Shown here: piece after piece, positions 16,929 to 25,310 of the stretch
How positions within the stretch are numbered: the stretch's first letter is position 1
Layout: the number at the start of each line of letters is the position of its first letter
Assembly: GCF_006716905.1 (NCBI RefSeq)
Contig: NZ_VFPV01000001.1
Location: forward strand, 1,118,001 to 1,182,000
Origin: Acidovorax temperans
GTDB lineage: Bacteria; Pseudomonadota; Gammaproteobacteria; Burkholderiales; Burkholderiaceae_C
Direction of reading: 5' to 3'
Length of the DNA: 64,000 nucleotides
Translations under genes and position numbers: made by a program
Notes under the pieces: model-generated
Told to the model about the DNA's origin: nothing
The model's database searches: none
The model's input: only the letters and a program-made list of their open reading frames with translations

Positions 16929-17690
16929 ATGCTTGCCAAGTTAATGAGTTACCTTCTGCTCGGCGTGGTGCGGTTTCTGACGGGCTCCCAGGCGCGCTGG
17001 TACGGCTGCCCCCCCAAGGCCGAGCAGCGCATCTACTTTGCCAACCACCAGAGCCACGCCGACATGGTGCTGATCTGGGCTGCGCTGCCCGAAGAGCTGC
17101 GCAGCATCACCCGGCCCATCGCCGCCAAGGATTACTGGACCAAAACCCCCTTCAAGCAGTGGATCACCACCGCCGTGTTCAACGCGGTGTATGTGGACCG
17201 GCAAGCCAGCCCTGCGCGCACGCCAGCCCCGGCCGCGGAGGCTGCAGGCAACGCCGCCCCGGCGCTGGACAGCGCCGCAGAAACCGCCGCCCCCGGTGGC
17301 CCCGACCCGGCCCCCGAGCCCGCCGCCCCGCCCTCGCCCGAAGCCCTGCGCGCTGCGCTGCCTGAAAGCGACCCGCTCGCCCCGCTGGTGCGGGCGCTGG
17401 AGAGCGGGGATTCGATCGTGATCTTCCCCGAAGGCACGCGCGGCCATGGCGACGAGCCCCAGCCCTTCAAGTCGGGCCTGTACAAGCTGGCGCAGATGTT
17501 CCCGAACGTGGTGCTGGTGCCCGCGTGGATCAACAACGTGCAGCGCGTGATGCCCAAGGGCGAAGTGGTGCCGGTGCCCATCCTGTGCTCGGTGACGTTT
17601 GGCGCGCCGATTGCGCTGGAACCGGGGGAAGAGCGCCGCCCCTTTCTCGACCGTGCCCGCCGCGCGGTGATGGCCCTGCGCGAGGTATGA
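16929..17690 (+). CDS. Lysophospholipid acyltransferase (PlsC family) with Pro/Ala-rich insertion
   Basis: A 253-residue acyltransferase that would place an acyl chain on lysophosphatidic acid or a related lipid at the inner membrane. The catalytic NHxxxxD motif is NHQSHAD at residues 39-45. FPEGTRG (166-172) is the second signature. Between them, residues about 92-140 form a low-complexity Pro/Ala stretch that is not part of the core fold. MLAKLMSYLL is the chosen start; an in-frame ATG (MIPAM) lies four codons earlier. The cdsA-like gene follows in the same direction, so the two probably supply a phospholipid pathway in addition to the housekeeping copies. Confidence 0.88.
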   Translation: MLAKLMSYLLLGVVRFLTGSQARWYGCPPKAEQRIYFANHQSHADMVLIWAALPEELRSITRPIAAKDYWTKTPFKQWITTAVFNAVYVDRQASPARTPAPAAEAAGNAAPALDSAAETAAPGGPDPAPEPAAPPSPEALRAALPESDPLAPLVRALESGDSIVIFPEGTRGHGDEPQPFKSGLYKLAQMFPNVVLVPAWINNVQRVMPKGEVVPVPILCSVTFGAPIALEPGEERRPFLDRARRAVMALREV

Positions 17691-17790
17691 AATGAAGCCC
17701 CCCCTGAGTCGCTTTGCGCCTTACCCCCCAAGAGGGGACGACGCCCTCACTGCAGGGCGGCCTTTGCTCGGCGTCCCCGGCAGGGCCAGC
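17691..17790. repeat. GC-rich dispersed repeat, family 2 (inverted relative to the other copies)
   Basis: An approximately 100-bp stretch running from CCCCCCTGAGTCGCTTTGC to GGCGTCCCCGGCAGGGCC. Its reverse complement matches the copies at 53236-53350 and 62462-62568 in the order GGGGACGCCG, AAGGCCGCC, GGGCGTCGTCCCC, then CGACTCAGGGGG. It fills most of the gap between the plsC-like and cdsA-like genes. Confidence 0.85.
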
Positions 17791-17837
17791 GCCCATCGCA
17801 AAGTCAGCATTGAATGGGTCGATATGGGATTTTTGGA

Positions 17838-18830
17838 ATGAATAGTTTTTTGCGCAACCTCACCACCTCGCAGCAGATCGGTGCCTTGTTCATCGTGGTG
17901 TTTGGCGTGCTCTCGCTGGCCACCCTGTGGGGGTTTTTCCGTTCGCTGCGCGAGCACGCCAGCGACGACCCGCAGGCCGAAGCGCATGCGCAGGAGGTCA
18001 AGCGCTTTTGGGGGCTGATCAAAACCTCGTGGGGCATGGCCACGGTGTTCTGGATTGGCTGGGCGCTGGGCGACACAGTGGCCACGGTGCTGTTTGCCAT
18101 CGTCGGCTTTTTTGCGCTGCGCGAATTCATCACGCTGTCGCCCACGCGGCGGGGCGACCACCGCAGCCTGGTGCTGGCGTTCTTTGTGGTGCTGCCGCTG
18201 CAGTTCACCATCGTGGGCAGCCGCATGTTCGACCTGTTCACCGTGTTCATCCCGGTGTATGTGTTTCTGGCGCTGCCGGTGGTGAGCGCACTGGCCAACG
18301 ACCCCGAGCGCTTTCTGGAGCGCAACGCCAAGCTGCAGTGGGGCATCATGGTCTGCGTGTACGGCATGAGCCATGTGCCCGCGCTGCTGCTGCTCGACTT
18401 CCCTGGCTACCGCGAAAAGGGCGCGTTCCTGGTCTTCTTCCTGGTGTTTGTGGTGCAGACCTGCATGCTGGTGCAGCACCTGGTGGGGCATCGCTTTCCG
18501 CACAAGCCGGTGGCGCCCCAGGTGAGCCAGAGCTTTCAGTGGGCGAGCTGGCTGGCCGGCGTGGCCGCCGGGGGGCTGGCGGGCGGGCTGCTGTCGTTCA
18601 TTACCCCATTCAAGCCGGGGCAGGCGTTGGGCATGGCGCTGCTGGCCTGCTTTGCAGGCAGCCTGGGGCATCTGGTGATGAAGGCCCTCAAGCGCGACCG
18701 GGGCGTGACCAGCTGGGGCATGCAGGGCATGTCGGTCACCGGCGCGGGCGGCCTGCTCGACCGCGTGGACGCGCTGTGCTTCGCCGCCCCCGTGTTCTTC
18801 CACTCGGCACGCTGGTACTTCGGGCTTTAA
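17838..18830 (+). CDS. Phosphatidate cytidylyltransferase (CdsA family)
   Basis: A 330-residue membrane protein that would form CDP-diacylglycerol from phosphatidate and CTP. It has about eight hydrophobic segments. The C-terminal family signature is SLGHLVMKALKRDRGVTSWGMQGMSVTGAGGLLDRVDALCFAAPVFF, given here for its S-x-x-x-x-x-K-R-x-x-x-K-D-like pattern with an unusual spacing. Its length and divergence resemble the YnbB branch rather than housekeeping CdsA. The start MNSFLRNLTT is preferred to an ATG eight codons upstream. Coupling to the plsC-like gene is suggested by order, although a family 2 repeat separates them. Confidence 0.85.
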   Translation: MNSFLRNLTTSQQIGALFIVVFGVLSLATLWGFFRSLREHASDDPQAEAHAQEVKRFWGLIKTSWGMATVFWIGWALGDTVATVLFAIVGFFALREFITLSPTRRGDHRSLVLAFFVVLPLQFTIVGSRMFDLFTVFIPVYVFLALPVVSALANDPERFLERNAKLQWGIMVCVYGMSHVPALLLLDFPGYREKGAFLVFFLVFVVQTCMLVQHLVGHRFPHKPVAPQVSQSFQWASWLAGVAAGGLAGGLLSFITPFKPGQALGMALLACFAGSLGHLVMKALKRDRGVTSWGMQGMSVTGAGGLLDRVDALCFAAPVFFHSARWYFGL

Positions 18831-18831
18831 A

Positions 18832-18888
18832 CAAAATTGGCCTCTAGCGCTTATTAGATAAGCGCCGGCAGCTACAAAATCAATAGCA
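18832..18888. repeat. Dispersed palindromic repeat, family 1
   Basis: The copy reads TTGGCCTCTAGCGCTT, an ATTAGAT loop, AAGCGCCGGCAGCTACAAAA, then TCAATAGCA. It ends one base before the ruvC start codon, so the ruvC 5' end, including any ribosome binding site, is made of repeat sequence. Confidence 0.88.
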
Positions 18889-18889
18889 C

Positions 18890-19438
18890 ATGCGTATTTT
18901 AGGGATTGACCCCGGCCTGCAGACTACCGGCTTTGGCGTGGTGGATGTGGACGGCCACCGGCTCAGCTACGTGGCCAGCGGCACCATCCGCACCACCACA
19001 CTGGCCCTGGGCGACCTGCCCGGGCGGCTGAAGATTTTGTTCGACGGCATCACCGAAGTGGCGGCCCGCTACGAGCCCGATGTGGCCTCGGTCGAAATCG
19101 TGTTCGTGAACGTCAACCCGCAGTCCACCCTGCTGCTGGGGCAGGCGCGGGGCGCGGCCATCACCGCCCTGGTGGCCAGCAACCTGCCTGTGGCCGAATA
19201 CACCGCGCTGCAGATGAAAAAAGCCGTGGTGGGCCACGGCCGCGCGGCCAAAAACCAGGTGCAGGAGATGGTGCGCCGCCTGCTGCAACTGCCCGGCCTG
19301 CCCGGCACCGATGCGGCCGACGGGCTGGGCCTGGCCATTACCCACGCCCACGCGGGTGCCGCCATGGGCCGCCTGGGCGAAGCCGCTACGCTGAACCGGC
19401 GCCAGCACGCCATGTATAAGGGCGGGCGCAGTTACTGA
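18890..19438 (+). CDS. ruvC: Holliday junction resolvase RuvC
   Basis: RuvC cuts Holliday junctions together with RuvAB. The 182-residue product has the first catalytic Asp at residue 7 ([12 protein letters not shown]). The acidic [14 protein letters not shown] follows, and the last acidic cluster is [16 protein letters not shown] near the C-terminus. [21 protein letters not shown] is the DNA-binding stretch. Length matches the family (about 175-180). ruvA and ruvB are not adjacent. The region just before the ATG is repeat-derived and has no clear Shine-Dalgarno. Confidence 0.96.
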   Translation: MRILGIDPGLQTTGFGVVDVDGHRLSYVASGTIRTTTLALGDLPGRLKILFDGITEVAARYEPDVASVEIVFVNVNPQSTLLLGQARGAAITALVASNLPVAEYTALQMKKAVVGHGRAAKNQVQEMVRRLLQLPGLPGTDAADGLGLAITHAHAGAAMGRLGEAATLNRRQHAMYKGGRSY

Positions 19439-19477
19439 AGGGGTTGGCATCGCCCCCTGCTTATCGCCTGATTCTTT

Positions 19478-19542
19478 ATAAAGAATTGGCCTCTAGCGTT
19501 TATCCAGCAAGCGCCAGCAGCTCACCTATTGATAGCAAAAGC
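19478..19542. repeat. Dispersed palindromic repeat, family 1
   Basis: The copy reads AATTGGCCTCTAGCGTTT, an ATCCAGC loop, AAGCGCCAGCAGCTCACC, then TATTGATAGCAAAA. It lies between the convergent ruvC and CZB-protein genes. ruvC is thus flanked on both sides by copies in the same orientation. Confidence 0.85.
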
Positions 19543-19552
19543 CGGTTGACGA

Positions 19553-20038
19553 TCAGCGCCCCAGCCCGCGCTTGAGTTCCTTGAGCAGCAACAGCACCTG
19601 GTTGGAAGCGTGGCGGCAACTGGTGTTGAAAAGGTGCAGCGCCTTGGGCTGGTCGCCCGCACGCATCTGATCGACCACTGCAGCCGCCTGCTGGTGAAAG
19701 TACTGGTGGCGGGCCACCAGCATGCCAAACGCCGGGTAGTGGCCCAGCCGCAGCCGCCCCGTGCCGCCCAGCCAGCGCCCCAGGTCACACCGGTCGGCGC
19801 TGCAAATGGGCTCGGCCTGCGGCACTTCGCCCGATCGGCCATGCACCAGGTCTTCCAGCTGCTGGCGCCACACCTCGTGGTTGGCAATGGCGGCGTCCAG
19901 GTCCAGCTCGGTCATCAGCGTGGCGGCGTATTCCGGGTCCAGCACCAGCTCGCTGCCGTTGTCTTCCATGGCCCAGGTGGTTTCTGCGCTGTCGGGGTCT
20001 TGTTCGCGGATCTTGAAAAAACGGCTGAAAAAGCCCAT
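19553..20038 (-). CDS. CZB-domain protein (chemoreceptor zinc-binding domain, stand-alone)
   Basis: The 161-residue protein has a short N-terminal part starting MGFFSRFFK, then a CZB domain. The zinc ligand pattern is visible as His54 (ANHEVW), Cys84 within [10 protein letters not shown], and His111/His115 (ARHQYFH). CZB domains usually sit at the C-terminus of chemoreceptors or diguanylate cyclases and sense zinc or oxidants such as HOCl. Here there is no membrane segment or output domain, so it is a soluble single-domain version. The next gene, transcribed divergently, is an oxidoreductase with no evident link. Confidence 0.85.
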   Translation of the reverse strand: MGFFSRFFKIREQDPDSAETTWAMEDNGSELVLDPEYAATLMTELDLDAAIANHEVWRQQLEDLVHGRSGEVPQAEPICSADRCDLGRWLGGTGRLRLGHYPAFGMLVARHQYFHQQAAAVVDQMRAGDQPKALHLFNTSCRHASNQVLLLLKELKRGLGR

Positions 20039-20241
20039 ACCTTGCCTTGGTTGATGAACGGGGAAGTGCGGAGGCATTCCGCAATTGGAACCGCCATTCA
20101 GAAACATTTTGTATCGCAAGCAAGGTTTTGGCTATCAAAAAAATGCACTCCCCTGCTTTTGCAAGGCAGAGCAACCCTGCTGGCGGGCGCAGCTCCCCAC
20201 CAGGGCCTGCAGACTGCGGTCAGGCGGCGGACAATAACGGC

Positions 20242-21279
20242 ATGAACGCACCCACTCCCACCCATCGCCCTGCCCTGTCCATGCTCGACCTGGTGGCCGT
20301 CCGCGAAGGCGGCACCGTGGCCCAGGCGCTGCAAATCGCCCTGCGCACCGCCCAGCACGCCGAAAAGCTGGGGTTTGCGCGCTACTGGCTGGCCGAGCAC
20401 CACAACATGCCAGGCATTGCCAGCTCGGCCACGGCCGTGCTGGTGGGCTACATCGCAGGCGGCACCTCGCGCATCCGCGTGGGCTCCGGCGGTGTGATGC
20501 TGCCCAACCATGCCCCGCTGGTGGTGGCCGAAGCCTTTGGCACGCTGGCAGAGCTGTACCCCGGCCGCATCGACCTGGGCCTGGGCCGTGCCCCGGGCAC
20601 CGACCCCGCCACCATGCGCGCCCTGCGCCGCAGCCGGGTGGAAACCGCCGACGACTTCCCGCAGGATGTGGCCGAGCTGCAGCGCCTGCTGGGCCCCGTG
20701 CAGCCAGGCCAGCGCCTGGTGGCCATGCCCGGTGCGGGCACCAACGTGCCGATCTGGCTGCTGGGCTCCAGCCTGTTTTCTGCGCAACTGGCCGCACAAG
20801 AAGGGTTGCCCTACGCCTTTGCCTCGCACTTTGCGCCGCGCCTGATGCACCAGGCCATTGACCTGTACCGCAGCCTGTACCAGCCATCGGCCGCATGGCC
20901 CAAACCGTACGTGGCCATTGGCGTGCCCTTGATTGCTGCCCCCACCGACGACGAGGCCGAGTACCTGGCCAGCAGCACCTACCAGCGGGTACTGGACATC
21001 CTCACCGGCAACCGCCTCAGCCTGCAGCCACCGGTCGAGAACTACGCCGCCCGCCTGCAACCCCAGGAACGCGCGGCCATTGGCGACTTTCTGGCCGCTG
21101 CCGTGATTGGCGGGCCCGATACCGTGCGCGATGGCCTCACCACGCTGGCGCAAGAAACAGGTGCCGACGAGCTGATTCTGGTGTGCGACGTGTACGACCC
21201 CGCGCTGCGCCTGCGCTCGCTGGACATCGCCGCCCAGGCCCACAGCGCCATGGGGCAGGCCACAGCCGCTGCGCTGTGA
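20242..21279 (+). CDS. LLM-class flavin-dependent oxidoreductase
   Basis: A 345-residue member of the bacterial luciferase-like monooxygenase superfamily. It has [16 protein letters not shown] at the N-terminus, [23 protein letters not shown], and [25 protein letters not shown]. The stretch [16 protein letters not shown] follows, as in YhbW-type proteins, and [14 protein letters not shown] lies further on. These enzymes use FMNH2 or F420; with the YhbW resemblance FMN is likely. The substrate cannot be inferred. It stands alone, divergent from the CZB gene. The ATG at 20242 is the family start. Confidence 0.88.
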   Translation: MNAPTPTHRPALSMLDLVAVREGGTVAQALQIALRTAQHAEKLGFARYWLAEHHNMPGIASSATAVLVGYIAGGTSRIRVGSGGVMLPNHAPLVVAEAFGTLAELYPGRIDLGLGRAPGTDPATMRALRRSRVETADDFPQDVAELQRLLGPVQPGQRLVAMPGAGTNVPIWLLGSSLFSAQLAAQEGLPYAFASHFAPRLMHQAIDLYRSLYQPSAAWPKPYVAIGVPLIAAPTDDEAEYLASSTYQRVLDILTGNRLSLQPPVENYAARLQPQERAAIGDFLAAAVIGGPDTVRDGLTTLAQETGADELILVCDVYDPALRLRSLDIAAQAHSAMGQATAAAL

Positions 21280-21457
21280 GAGCCTGCTCGGCGGATTGGC
21301 AGGCCATCGGCCGACCACGGCGCAGGTCACCGCCATGCGCTAGGCATAAGGCCCCCGCACATTCCCAGGCGCCCCGGTCACACCGAGCGGCTACTATCGC
21401 GGGGGCGGCATTGCCTTGAGCGCAGTGCCCCTTTGCCCCCGACACCGCCACTGATTC

Positions 21458-22690
21458 ATGCCCGCTTTTTCTTTTGAAGCCCTGGACGCCCAGGGCCAGA
21501 CCCGCAAAGGCCTGCTGGAGGCCGACACCGCCAAGTCCGCCCGCAGCATGTTGCGCGCCCAGGCGTTGGTGCCCCTGACGGTGGAGCTGGTGCAGACGGG
21601 GCAGACTGCCGCAGGTGGCGGCACCTCGCTGGGCCAGCGCCTGTTCACCCGCCCGGTGTTCAGCGCCACCACGCTGGCGGTGTGGACCCGGCAACTGGCA
21701 GGGCTGGTGTCATCAGGCCTGCCGCTGGAGCGGGCACTCACCGCCCTGAGCGACGAGGCCGACGATGAGCGCCAAAGCCACTTGGTGGCCGCCTTGCGCG
21801 CCGAGGTGAATGCGGGCTCCACCTTCGCCCGCGCGCTGAGCCAGCACCCGCGCGAGTTCTCCGATATCTACTGCGCCGTGATCGGTGCGGGCGAGCACAG
21901 CGGCAACCTGGGCATGGTGCTGGAGAAGCTGGCCGACGACCTGGAAGACCGCCAGGCCCTCAAGGCCAAACTGGTGGGCGCGGCGCTGTACCCCGCCATC
22001 GTCACCGTGGTGGCCATCGTCATCGTGCTGTTTCTGGTGGGCTACGTGGTGCCCCAGGTGGCCAGCGTCTTCGTCGGCACCAAGCGGGCGCTGCCCTTCC
22101 TCACGGTGATGATGCTCACCATCAGTTCCATCGTGCGCAACTACGGCTGGTGGATGTTGATTGCTCTTATTTTGATAGCTGCCAGCGCCCGCTGGGCACT
22201 GACTTTGGAGTCTTTTCGCCAAAAGTTTGACGCAGCCTGGCTCAACCTGCCGCTGGTCGGCAAACTGGCACGCGGCTACAACGCCGCCCGTTTTGCAGGC
22301 ACGCTGGCCATGCTGGCAGGCGCCGGCGTGCCCATTCTGAAGGCGCTGCAGGCGGCGGCCGAAACCCTCAACAACCGCGCCATGCGGGCCGACGCGCTCG
22401 ATGCGCTGGTGCTGGTGCGCGAAGGCGCGCCGCTGGCCTCGGCCCTGGCGCAGAAGAAGCGCTTTCCGGGCCTGGTGTCCATGTTTGCCCGCCTGGGTGA
22501 ACAAACCGGGCAGTTGCCGCTGATGCTGCAGCGCGCGGCCACGCAAATCTCCACCGAAGTGCAGCGCCGCGCCCTGCAACTGGCCACCATCCTGGAGCCG
22601 CTGCTGATTGTGGGCATGGGCCTGATCGTGATGACCATCGTGCTGGCGGTGATGCAACCCATCATCGAACTGAACCGCTTCGTGAAATAA
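21458..22690 (+). CDS. Type II secretion / type IV pilus inner-membrane protein (GspF/PilC family)
   Basis: A 410-residue platform protein with two GspF domains. The N-terminal lead PAFSFEALDAQGQTRKGLLEADTAK is typical. The first domain has FTRQLAGLVSSG-like WTRQLAGLVSSGLPLERALTAL. A membrane segment follows (LYPAIVTVVAIVIVLFLVGYVVP), and the second domain has FAGTLAMLAGAGVPILKALQ. The last segment is IVGMGLIVMTIVLAVMQPIIELN. No other secretion genes adjoin it; a downstream 5'-nucleotidase follows by 24 bp. The stretch 22165-22226 resembles an in-frame family 1 repeat at the edge of a membrane segment (see that entry). Confidence 0.9.
   Translation: MPAFSFEALDAQGQTRKGLLEADTAKSARSMLRAQALVPLTVELVQTGQTAAGGGTSLGQRLFTRPVFSATTLAVWTRQLAGLVSSGLPLERALTALSDEADDERQSHLVAALRAEVNAGSTFARALSQHPREFSDIYCAVIGAGEHSGNLGMVLEKLADDLEDRQALKAKLVGAALYPAIVTVVAIVIVLFLVGYVVPQVASVFVGTKRALPFLTVMMLTISSIVRNYGWWMLIALILIAASARWALTLESFRQKFDAAWLNLPLVGKLARGYNAARFAGTLAMLAGAGVPILKALQAAAETLNNRAMRADALDALVLVREGAPLASALAQKKRFPGLVSMFARLGEQTGQLPLMLQRAATQISTEVQRRALQLATILEPLLIVGMGLIVMTIVLAVMQPIIELNRFVK
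22165..22226 (+). repeat. Degenerate family 1 repeat inside the gspF-like gene
   Basis: ATTTTGATAGCTGCCAGCGC is followed by a short spacer, GCTGGGCACTGACTTTGGAG and TCTTTTCGCC. The first 20 bases match intergenic copies such as 44227-44283 (TGATAGCTGCCAGCGC) almost exactly. The stretch is translated as LILIASARW-type residues within a membrane segment and the loop after it. Origin by insertion of the repeat is inference. Confidence 0.5.
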
Positions 22691-22714
22691 CGCCCCCGGC
22701 AGAAAAACCGCACC

Positions 22715-23659
22715 ATGGCCGTAACGCTGGACGACAAACTGGTGGTGGCGATCTCGTCACGCGCGCTGTTTGACTTTGAAGAGGAAAACCGCGTTTTCGA
22801 CCCCCTGGACCCGCGCGCCTACATGGAACTGCAGCAGGCGCGACTGGAAGTCCCGGCCAAACCGGGGGTGGCTTTCCAGCTCGTGAAAAAGCTGCTGGCC
22901 TTCAACACCGCCCACGCCCGGAATGTGGAGGTGGTCATCCTCTCGCGCAACGACCCTGTCAGCGCGCTGCGGATTTTTCGCTCGGCCAAAGAGGCCGGGC
23001 TGCCCCTGGAACGGGGCGTTTTCACCCAGGGGCGCGACCCCTTCCGCTACCTGCGGCCGCTGGGGGCGCACCTGTTTTTGTCGGCCAACGAACAGGACGT
23101 GAGCGAAGCGCTGGCGCTGGGCTTTCCGGCTGCACGGGTACTGACCGAATCGGTGGCCGCCGGAGTCGATTACCCCCACGAGCTGCGGATTGCGTTTGAC
23201 GGCGACGCGGTGCTGTTCTCGGACGAGGCCGAGCGGGTGTACCAAACCGAAGGGCTGGAAGCCTTTCAGACGCATGAAATCAGCAAAGCCGAGCTGCCGC
23301 TGTCTGGCGGCCCATTCAAGCCCCTTTTGGCTGCGCTACACCAGTTGCAGCAGCAGGCGGGCGCCTCGGGCATGCGCCTGCGCATCGCGCTGGTGACGGC
23401 TCGCAGCGCCCCCGCACATGAGCGCGCCATCAATACGTTGATGAAATGGAACCTGGCGGTGGACGAAGCCATGTTCCTCGGCGGCCTGGAAAAAGGCCCG
23501 TTCCTGCGCGAGTTTGAGCCCGACTTTTTCTTTGACGACCAGACGGGCCATGTCACAGCGGCCGCGCTGCATGTGCCTTCAGGCCATGTGCGCGCCGGCA
23601 TTGCCAATCCACCGCTGGTGGTGGATGGGGCTACGGCGCGGCGCAAGCCCAAGGTTTGA
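22715..23659 (+). CDS. Cytosolic 5'-nucleotidase (5-nucleotidase family)
   Basis: The 314-residue product matches the bacterial 5'-nucleotidase family (Pfam 5-nucleotidase type), with LVVAISSRALFDFEEENRVF at the N-terminus. It also has GVFTQGRDPFRYLRPLGAHLFLSAN, RIAFDGDAVLFSDEAERVY and the acidic end FDDQTGH, which are HAD-like phosphate-transfer motifs (D-x-D within FDGDAVLF). It would remove phosphate from nucleoside 5'-monophosphates. It lies 24 bp after the gspF-like gene in the same direction and may be cotranscribed. The substrate preference is not deducible. Confidence 0.85.
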   Translation: MAVTLDDKLVVAISSRALFDFEEENRVFDPLDPRAYMELQQARLEVPAKPGVAFQLVKKLLAFNTAHARNVEVVILSRNDPVSALRIFRSAKEAGLPLERGVFTQGRDPFRYLRPLGAHLFLSANEQDVSEALALGFPAARVLTESVAAGVDYPHELRIAFDGDAVLFSDEAERVYQTEGLEAFQTHEISKAELPLSGGPFKPLLAALHQLQQQAGASGMRLRIALVTARSAPAHERAINTLMKWNLAVDEAMFLGGLEKGPFLREFEPDFFFDDQTGHVTAAALHVPSGHVRAGIANPPLVVDGATARRKPKV

Positions 23660-23772
23660 CCCCGTGCAAAGGCGTGTGAATGCGCGCAACCACCGGTAAA
23701 AGGCCCGTCGCCACGGTTGCAAATCCAGCACATTCACCCCAAATGCCAAGCTACACACCTGAGGAGCACGCT

Positions 23773-24153
23773 TTGCTGTTGATTCGAACACTGTGGTTTT
23801 GCAGCGCTGCCTTGCTGGGCACGGCGGCGATGGCACAAGGCACGCCCACCCCCACGGAAAGCGCACCCTCGCAGGAAGCAGCGCTCACCAAGGGAGAGTT
23901 GAAGGCGATGCGCGACTTCAAGATGCTGGACTTCAACGGGGACGGCAAGCTCAGCCGCACCGAAGTCAAGCTGTTTCCGCGCCTGTCAGCCGCATTCGAC
24001 GATGCGGACACCAACCACGACAACTACGTTTCGTACGAGGAAGTGCGCGAGTTTGCCGCCAAGTACCGCACCGAACGCGACCGCCAAAAAGCAGCGCAGG
24101 CCGCACAGCCCCCCATTCAAGAGGCGCCTGTCGCACCCCTCAAAGCCGAATGA
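23773..24153 (+). CDS. Exported EF-hand calcium-binding protein
   Basis: A product of about 126 residues with a signal peptide (MLLIRTLWFCSAALLGTAAMAQG) and two EF-hand loops. The loops are DFNGDGKLSRTE and DADTNHDNYVSYEE, each with Asp/Asn at 1, 3 and 5 and Glu at 12. A Gln/Ala/Pro-rich tail follows. The TTG at 23773 is chosen as the start because GAGGAG lies 6 nt before it and the signal peptide then begins correctly. An in-frame ATG at 23743 would add ten polar residues. It would act in the periplasm, binding Ca2+. The partner is unknown. Confidence 0.75.
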   Translation: MLLIRTLWFCSAALLGTAAMAQGTPTPTESAPSQEAALTKGELKAMRDFKMLDFNGDGKLSRTEVKLFPRLSAAFDDADTNHDNYVSYEEVREFAAKYRTERDRQKAAQAAQPPIQEAPVAPLKAE

Positions 24154-24196
24154 GATGCTGGTGGGATGGGAAAACACCCGCCGCGTTCCCATGGAG

Positions 24197-24628
24197 TCAC
24201 AAACCCGTGGTGCGCTTGATCTTCGGATCTGAATAAGTCAGGTCTTCTTTTTTGACCTGCTGGGCCAGGCGCTCCTGCTGGGTCACCTTGTTCACTTCTT
24301 GCGCCATCTCCACCGCGCTGCCGCTGGCGCGCCACATGGACTGGATCAACTCCAGCAATTGCTTGTAGATGGGCTCTTTGGGTGGCTCAGGGGGTTCCTC
24401 CACCGTGTCTTTTTTCTTGACTTCAGTCCAGTCCCGGTTCGTAGCGTCGGGGGCAGAAGGCTTGTCAGGCTCACGCACCACGGCACCCTGACCCAGTCGG
24501 TCGACAGACTCGACGGGGTTGGGGGCGTTGATAGGACGCACCGGCGGTGCGCCAGAAGCCCCAGTGGAATACAAATCGGCGCCCTGAGGACGCCAAGCAG
24601 GCGATCGGTCAACAGGTGGCATTTGCAT
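24197..24628 (-). CDS. Hypothetical protein, about 143 aa
   Basis: The family is not recognised. The N-terminal two thirds are Pro-rich and look disordered (APPVRPINAPNPVESV). The rest contains the highly charged EVKKKDTVEEPPEPPKEP and an amphipathic helix (IYKQLLELIQSMWRASGSAVEMAQEVNKV), quoted here only as a landmark around residue 90-115. Two ATGs (24628, 24622) are possible starts, and the frame extends further upstream to 24709. It lies just downstream of the DUF1854 gene on the same strand and could end the cyanophycin-associated transcript. That is speculation. Confidence 0.5.
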   Translation of the reverse strand: MQMPPVDRSPAWRPQGADLYSTGASGAPPVRPINAPNPVESVDRLGQGAVVREPDKPSAPDATNRDWTEVKKKDTVEEPPEPPKEPIYKQLLELIQSMWRASGSAVEMAQEVNKVTQQERLAQQVKKEDLTYSDPKIKRTTGL

Positions 24629-24781
24629 GACATGGGCCCATGGGTGAAATGAAAAAAGCGAAGGCTTTACCGCCTCCTTCGTAATCCATTTCGGCAAAAA
24701 GAAGGGCAAATTAAGCCTTTTTTCACCTTTTGAGCCAAAACCAGGGTTTACCCTAGTTTTTCACACCTCCACCCGGACGAT

Positions 24782-25297
24782 TTACAGGAAGCGCTCCAGC
24801 AGCTTGCGGGAATGCTTGTCCAGGGCGGTGGTGTCAGGCACTTTGAACTGCCCGCCTTCGCCTGCCGCAATCAGCAAACGCGTGCGTCCAGCCAGGCGGC
24901 GGATGTCCTCCTCCGCCTTCAGCACCAGGCGAGCGGCACCACGGTCCGTGATCACATCCCAGGTACTGGGGGTGGAGAAGCTGGACACCGCCACGATTTT
25001 TTCGATGGTGGGCACGAACTCCCGCACCGCCAATTCTTCTTCCAGCAACTGCCGCTGGGGCGCTGGCAGCGTATCGATGCGGTCTATCCACAGCAGCTCG
25101 TGCCCGTCTGCGCCCACGAGGGAAAGGCCCTCCTGGGGCGCTGCGATGGGGAAGGCTCGCACAGGCACCACGCCTTCGTGCGCTGCGCCGTCTGGCAGGG
25201 TGAGCACCAGGCGCCCGTGGGGGTTGCGGTGAAGTTGCACAGAAGCAGCCATGGCGGGGGTAGCTGAGCCAGCAGGGGAATGGTTTTGCGAAGTCAT
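24782..25297 (-). CDS. DUF1854 protein associated with cyanophycin metabolism
   Basis: A 171-residue soluble protein with the DUF1854 fold. Landmarks are LHRNPHGRLVLTLPDG, GVVPVRAFPIAAPQEGLSLV and GHELLWIDRIDTLP. The stretch EELAVREFVPTIEKIVAVSS and the STPSTWDVITDRG segment complete the domain. The family occurs next to a specific ABC exporter and cphA genes in betaproteobacteria, which is also the case here. The start overlaps nothing and lies 13 bp after the ABC gene stop, so the two are cotranscribed. The molecular role is unknown. Confidence 0.85.
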   Translation of the reverse strand: MTSQNHSPAGSATPAMAASVQLHRNPHGRLVLTLPDGAAHEGVVPVRAFPIAAPQEGLSLVGADGHELLWIDRIDTLPAPQRQLLEEELAVREFVPTIEKIVAVSSFSTPSTWDVITDRGAARLVLKAEEDIRRLAGRTRLLIAAGEGGQFKVPDTTALDKHSRKLLERFL

Positions 25298-25310
25298 GTC
25301 TTCTCCGGGC

